A stretch of 13,402 nucleotides of DNA from GCA-2701705 sp036163455 (lineage in GTDB: Bacteria; Pseudomonadota; Gammaproteobacteria; GCA-002705445; GCA-002716945). Positions 12,768-13,402 of this stretch are shown here, piece after piece (the first letter of the stretch is position 1; every line of letters starts with the position of its first letter). The position numbers were made by a program, and so were the translations under genes. Under the pieces are notes generated by a model that saw nothing but the letters and a program-made list of their open reading frames with translations, was not told the DNA's origin and ran no database searches. The DNA lies in NCBI GenBank assembly GCA_036163455.1, contig JAYZKL010000020.1, positions 1 through 13,402 of the forward strand. The letters are read 5' to 3'.

Positions 12768-13402
12768 TTAGAACTTATGAGTAAGTCCCATACCCCATGT
12801 ACGAACTGAACCGCCTGCTGCATCAAATCCCTGTCTAGCATAACCTATTTGAAAGTTTGTTGCTTTACTAAGGTTGCTTGTTATTGACAAAGATGTAGTT
12901 CTATAGTCTTCAGCAGTTAAATTTGCATCTCCATGGCTCATAGCGTATTGAATTAAATTGTTACCCATTGTGTAATGAGCTCCAAAAGTCAAAATTTCAC
13001 CTTCACCATTTGTAAAGCTTGGTCCTGTGCTAGAAGATTCTAAATCTTCATCCCAGAAGAAGACACTTAGTCCAGGCATTACTTTATATGATCCAAAAAT
13101 TTTCTTGTTTCCTTCACCAGGATTACCGGCGCTGACTTCATTATCATGTGTAGCTGATACACCAAATTCAAGACCAGATACAAGAAAATCATTAAACTTT
13201 ATTCCATATGAATAATCGCCAGCTTGCATATTCGAATTAGCTTTCTCACTTAATCCATACATATAAGCCAGTGTTACTGGACCCATTTTAGCATGGTAAG
13301 AAAACATTCCTTCCATGTTGCCAGCCATACCGAAATTACTGTCACTCATACCACCATGGTTGTTCATTGCCCATGCTGTATCCATAGTTACATCATATTG
13401 TC
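12768..13402 (-). CDS. Gram-negative outer membrane porin, N-terminal part missing
   Basis: The frame stays open to the window edge, so the visible 211 residues are the C-terminal part of a general porin; the first internal Met (13385) is not the start. The sequence alternates amphipathic beta strands with glycine-, asparagine- and acid-rich loops, for example YSYGIKFNDFLVSGLEFGVSATHD and LTFGAHYTMGNNLIQYAMSHGD. It ends GMGLTHKF, with the terminal Phe recognised by the BAM assembly machinery. FQIGYARQGFDAAGGSVRTWGMG fits the Porin_4-type trimeric diffusion porins. Substrate selectivity cannot be read. A stretch near the window edge is rich in methionine and histidine. Transcription ends at the terminator at 12708-12739, and the promoter is outside the window. 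Confidence 0.85.
   Translation of the reverse strand, partial: QYDVTMDTAWAMNNHGGMSDSNFGMAGNMEGMFSYHAKMGPVTLAYMYGLSEKANSNMQAGDYSYGIKFNDFLVSGLEFGVSATHDNEVSAGNPGEGNKKIFGSYKVMPGLSVFFWDEDLESSSTGPSFTNGEGEILTFGAHYTMGNNLIQYAMSHGDANLTAEDYRTTSLSITSNLSKATNFQIGYARQGFDAAGGSVRTWGMGLTHKF

Noticed and set aside
1..13402. CRISPR array, tRNA, insertion sequence, phage or toxin-antitoxin genes
   Set aside because: No spaced direct repeats, cloverleaf-like segments, transposase motifs or terminal inverted repeats were seen, and nearly all sequence is accounted for by recognised genes.

Overview
The window is a gene-dense, strongly AT-rich stretch of bacterial chromosome. It carries 16 protein genes, two of them cut by the window edges, with almost no non-coding DNA. 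The gene set (AmpD/AmpE, Mpl, RNase D with C-terminal HRDC-type region, TatD, CGFS glutaredoxin, a porin ending in Phe) points to a gammaproteobacterium. The low GC, frequent 1-27 bp gene overlaps and scarce terminators suggest a streamlined marine lineage such as SAR86; that lineage name is an inference. I see no tRNA, rRNA, CRISPR array, insertion sequence or prophage gene.

Layout. (1) 1-2160, plus strand: the end of a CoA-ligase alpha subunit that looks more like malate-CoA ligase MtkB than SucD, then tatD and queH, each overlapping the gene before it. (2) 2134-3559, minus strand: ampD-ampE, with the ampE end running 27 bp into queH. (3) 3611-6352, plus strand: rnd and ilvD, 3 bp apart. 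(4) 6349-9164, minus strand: a tightly overlapped operon read as unknown five-helix membrane protein, mpl, msrB, LON-domain protein. (5) 9210-9833, plus strand: a PmtA-type phospholipid N-methyltransferase with a TTG start, a clear Shine-Dalgarno and an extended -10 promoter. (6) 9845-11979, minus strand: an AsnB-family amidotransferase of the N-acetylglutaminylglutamine-amide (NAGGN) type, followed by grxD. (7) 12078-12695, plus strand: a stand-alone urate-oxidase-N-terminal-type membrane domain. It faces a minus-strand porin, and a strong bidirectional terminator lies between them.

How the genes fit together. AmpD and Mpl are two steps of peptidoglycan recycling: AmpD releases the stem peptide from anhydro-muropeptides and Mpl re-attaches the tripeptide to UDP-MurNAc. 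MsrB and GrxD serve redox repair and Fe-S or iron handling, and IlvD is an Fe-S enzyme of branched-chain amino acid synthesis. QueH makes the last step of queuosine, and Rnd and TatD are nucleases. PmtA and the NAGGN-type amidotransferase suggest methylated phospholipids and possibly a dipeptide osmolyte.

The window is mostly housekeeping and I do not see a new multi-gene system. The most interesting non-coding signal is a 20-nt element (17/20 identical) shared by two divergent intergenic regions, upstream of ampDE and of the membrane gene at 12078. In the second case it overlaps a 28-bp dyad just before a perfect TATAAT.
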